Shown: positions 60,587 to 64,000 of the stretch, piece by piece
Layout: every line of letters starts with the position of its first letter
Numbering within the stretch: the first letter of the stretch is position 1
Assembly (NCBI GenBank): GCA_022385805.1
Contig: MU277678.1
Span: 1-64,000, forward strand
Source: Pilatotrama ljubarskyi
Lineage: Eukaryota; Basidiomycota; Agaricomycetes; Polyporales; Polyporaceae
Direction of reading: 5' to 3'
Length of the DNA: 64,000 nucleotides
Notes under the pieces: generated by a model
The model's input: only the letters and a program-made list of their open reading frames with translations
Databases searched by the model: none
Told to the model about the DNA's origin: nothing
Position numbers and translations under genes: made by a program

Positions 60587-63500
60587 TCACTTCGTCCAGA
60601 CCGTCGCCGTGTCCGCGAACCCGTTCGGGCCCGCGCTCGACGGGATCACGCCCTGCTCCGCCACGCTCAGCGACCACGTCACGCCCACCGTCGACAGGCT
60701 GTACACCGTCACCGCCGACGCGCTGTCGACGTCGAAGATCTGGCTCTGGCACGAGTGCGTGTCCAGGCACGCCTGCCCGTAATTCTGGAAGAAACTGTAC
60801 AGGCCGGCACCTGCGAGAGCGTCGAGGGATGTCGATGATGAGTGGACGGACAGAAGAGAAAGTACCAAGTACGTACCGAAGATGGTGATGTCCTGCGAGT
60901 TCGTGACGTGCACGGCCCACGCGGCGTTCTGGCTGCTGGAGAACGACGGGTCGTGGAAGGCGCTGTTCACAGAGAACGGTGCTGGAGGAGCGGGCACAGG
61001 CTGGTAGTAGGGCTGCGAGCAAATTCGCTCAGCCTCCTGTCATACGCCCCTACGTGTCGCATGGCCACTCACGGTCTCAGTCTGTATCAAGCCCATGTAG
61101 TGCGCCTTCGCGTTCACGAGGCTGTACTGGTAGAGCGTGTGGTGCTCGGCTGCGCCAGACATAGTAAGTCTTTGTTCAGCAGAACGACGCCCCGTCGTGG
61201 ATGCTCACAAGCGGTGCCGATGAGCCAAACGGGTCCAGCAGACTCGGACAGGATACCACGGCCGCTGAAGATCGTCGTCTGCCTCGAGCCTCCGCTGTCG
61301 AGGTCGTGGTCCGCAGTCCAGACCCAGGTGCCCTACAGGGAGATGCAACACGTGAGCCTCATGAAACTATTGACAAGGTCAGGGGCGGACGAAAGACTGA
61401 CCTCGAAGTAGCCGTTCGACTGAGGGGTCAGATGGAGCGCGAGGAACGCAGCCGAGCAGGAGACATCGGTCGTGCCCGCTGGGCAGTTAGACACGAGCAG
61501 GTTCGTCCCGGCAGCTACGAAGGACGGTTGCGTTAAGGAACTACCTCGAAATCGCGTGACGCGCTGAACTCACCACCGCCGAGCCTGATGTGCGTATCCC
61601 ACATACCCGCACCGCCCTGCTGGTTCGAGTGCACGTTCCACTCGACAACAATCGCGCCCGCAGCTACCGTCGCGCCATCCAGTCAGCACCCTCACCACCA
61701 AACACTGAAAACACGCGGGAAGACGCACCAGGACCCCTGGTCGCGAAGATGATGTCCGAGATCTCGACGATGCCCTCGTCGCCCGCGTTGCCCACGCGCA
61801 CGACCGCCTTCGGGTTCGCCTGGTCCTGGAACGCCGCGCCGCTCCCCAAAATCACGCTCCACACCTCGCCGACGATCTGCGTGCCCGCGGGGATCGTGAG
61901 CGTGTTCGAGACGAGGTACGTGCCATGGTCGACGAAGATGATCTTGCAGCCGGCGAACTGTGCGTGAGGGCGAGGTTAGCGAGCGCGCATGAATGAGAGG
62001 CGAGAGGCAAAGGAGACGTACCTTGTCGAAGACGGCTTGGAGCGCAGCGGTGTCGTCCGTCGTGCCGTCTCCCTTCGCGCCCTGGTCACGGACGCTCACG
62101 AACTGGCTGACGGCGTAGTCCTGGTACCTATCGAGCGCCACCAAAATCAGCCTCCCCCATCCTCTAGCCCTCCATCCAGACCGAGCACGTACTGAGGGTG
62201 CATCTTCCCGAAGATCCTGCCCGCGCTATCCAGCAGGCTCGACGGCTTCGACGGGCTCGGCACTGCCCCCTGCACGAACTTGCCCGTCGGGCTCGTGCCC
62301 GAGAACACGTTCCCCTGCGCCCACGTGTCGATTGTCGTCGTGCCGCCCGCGAGCACCGTCGCACCGCCGACGACGCCGACGGCCGTCGGCACGTTCGTGA
62401 GGTGCACGTTGTTCAGCACGAGCGAGCCGGCGAGCTTCCCGTTTGAGGCCGTCGAGGAGCGCACGAAGACGGGCGTGTTCGAGACGAACGCATCGATCAC
62501 AGCGATCGCGCCGGTGGTCTGGGGGGAGGAGGGGAGACGTCGTCAAAGAGAATTGTGCGGGCGAAAGAGAGGACGAGACGAACCTGCGTGTCCTGCGTCG
62601 TACCGCCGGTCATGAGATCGAAGCCGACCTGGCAGTTGTTAACTGTATGCGCGGTCAGCATGACGAGCCCGGCTCGTCGACCTCAGGATACGCACTAGTG
62701 ACACCCTGGAACGTCCAGCCTACATTGCGCTGTCAGCAACGAGAACGAACGGCGCAGGCGCGCAGATAGCGAAGGTGCTCACCCCAGTTCCAGATAGAGT
62801 AGATGGCTACACAGCGCGTCAGCGGACCGGCACCCCCGGGCATTCGACAAAGTTCAGCAAAGGTACGCACCGGTGTCGGCGTTGTTTATCGTGACGTTGC
62901 GGACCGTGAACCTAGACGGGCGTCATCAGCGATCAAGCACTTTGGCTACCTTCCGGCGGGAGAAGGAAGAGCGGGAGAGAAAGGTACGCACTGTTGGTTC
63001 CCGACCCACATGCCAAATTTACCTATCGACCGGAAGGGAAAGCGCGGGGTCAGCAATGGGTACGCGTCCGAATGACGCTCTGGACAGCGGTGCCTTACCT
63101 CCGTTGAAAACGAGATCTGTCCCAGGAAGAGGGTATCAGCATCGGTGCTCGATCTGTGGTGTGGAGTGGACACGTACCGCCCATGAAACCACCGCTACCG
63201 TTCTCCATCCAGATACCTAGGGAGCGCGACGTTAGCGTCCGACATCACTCTGCATGAACATACGACAAAAGCCTCCGTGGAGTGGGATGCGTATGACACG
63301 GGCCCAGCCCGAAGACCACGGAGGCTATGCCACTGAGAGCTGAGCGCACCTTGGTGGGCGTTGCCGGCCGCGGTGCTCATTTGGAAGACGATGTTCATGA
63401 GCGACGTCGACTGCGAGACCTGCCAGTGGATGCCCGTCGCGCTCGCGCTCGCGGGCATCTGGCGCAGGTCGATGACGAAGTTGCGCACGCTCCGGAAGAA

Positions 63501-64000
63501 GTTGTTCTGGTTGACATACCACTGCGCGCCGCCGCCGCCGGGGATGTACGGGTCCGCATCTGGAACCAAGAAGACAGAAAAACACATGGGTCAGCAGACG
63601 CGTCGAGAGCATATTGAGACTGGGCACGCGCCCCGAGCCGGTTCTCAGGGTGCGCGTGGGGTGGGAACGCGGGACACGTACCGATGACCGCCATCCCAGT
63701 GAAGCTGGCGTCGGCGAGCAGCGTGGGCGGCTTGCGCGCATCGCCGATGAGCTGGGTGTAGTAGTACGCGCTGTGCGAACACGCGAGTCAGTCGCGGCAG
63801 GATGCACGGCTAAACGCACGCTTACATGAGGGGCGCCGAGACTTTGTATGTGCTGCGGGGGGAAGGCAGGAAAGTGAGCTGTGGACGCGTTCTGTGCAAT
63901 CACATGGACGCGAGGCGTACGCACCCTTGAGGGAAGTAGACAACGGCCGGCGCTGTCGTGGTGGAGTCGCAGGATCCGCCGCCACACCTGTTACCGGAGG
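60587..64000 (-). CDS. GH55 exo-beta-1,3-glucanase, 5' end beyond the window
   Basis: Minus-strand gene with at least a dozen exons; it ends at 60587 and its start lies beyond the right edge. Members are secreted and remove glucose from beta-1,3-glucan. The protein is a tandem pair of right-handed beta-helices. The visible part begins RCGGGSCDSTTTAPAVVYFP and continues through AYYYTQLIGDARKPPTLLAD, YVNQNNFFRSVRNFVIDLRQ and TGIHWQVSQSTSLMNIVFQM. The first helix ends in VGFDLMTGG and the inter-helix linker is FVQGAVPSP. The second helix repeats the plan: FVSVRDQGAKGDGTTDDTAA, FVDHGTYLV, ILGSGAAF, and a C-terminal DSASAVTVYSLSTVGVTWSL. Intron-exon boundaries were only partly set. No frame break was noticed. 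Confidence 0.9.

Overview
The window is nuclear DNA of a filamentous basidiomycete, most likely an Agaricomycete (polypore-like). Genes are dense and lie on both strands. Most have several short introns, about 50-60 nt with GT-AG ends. Exons are GC-rich, and promoters carry TATA boxes, pyrimidine-rich leaders and CCAAT/GATA/TGACTC elements. The proteins fit a fungus: TRAPP and SNARE trafficking subunits, PIG-H, LST8, a fused NAD(P)H glutamate synthase, and GH5 and GH55 beta-1,3-glucanases. I saw no rRNA, tRNA, CRISPR array, intact transposon or viral gene.

Layout. 0.2-6.3 kb, minus strand: a Ulp1-like cysteine peptidase ORF with a suspect C-terminus, then a TRAPPC10/Trs130 gene. 6.8-16.9 kb, plus strand: a FAR-17a/AIG1-like membrane protein, argininosuccinate lyase (ARG4), a plasma-membrane syntaxin (Sso1-like), a small AN1 zinc-finger protein and aspartate aminotransferase. 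17.8-22.5 kb: a large HEAT/ARM protein resembling PP4 regulatory subunit 1. 23.9-25.0 kb: a four-helix membrane protein of unknown role. 25.4-29.9 kb: one reading frame joining an IST1 (ESCRT-III regulator) domain to a TBC (Rab-GAP fold) domain whose catalytic fingers appear lost. 29.9-30.7 kb, minus: PIG-H. 31.4-33.4 kb: a GH5 glucanase. 34.5-37.5 kb: mitochondrial IF-2. 37.6-39.0 kb, minus: a CHORD-CS cochaperone. 39.0-42.2 kb: gene-poor. 42.2-44.7 kb: a divergent pair, a mitochondrial-carrier-like protein and an ALKBH7-like dioxygenase. 44.8-47.3 kb, minus: an SDR-like (DUF1776-like) protein and a small hypothetical protein. 48.3-49.9 kb: LST8. 51.5-58.4 kb: glutamate synthase GLT1. 59.0-60.2 kb, minus: ECO1 cohesin acetyltransferase. 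60.6 kb to the right edge, minus: a GH55 exo-beta-1,3-glucanase, cut by the window end.

The genes do not form a metabolic cluster, but themes recur. ARG4, aspartate aminotransferase and GLT1 are nitrogen and amino-acid genes with TGACTC (Gcn4/CPC1-type) elements upstream, and GLT1 also has GATA sites. TRAPPC10, syntaxin and IST1-TBC belong to membrane traffic. GH5 and GH55 both act on beta-1,3-glucan. The most novel item is the IST1-TBC fusion. My splicing of it closes in frame across 12 introns to about 1297 residues, and its TBC half lacks the Arg finger and probably the Gln finger.

All gene models were spliced by eye from frame continuity and family similarity recalled from memory. No alignment, HMM search or transcript data was used.
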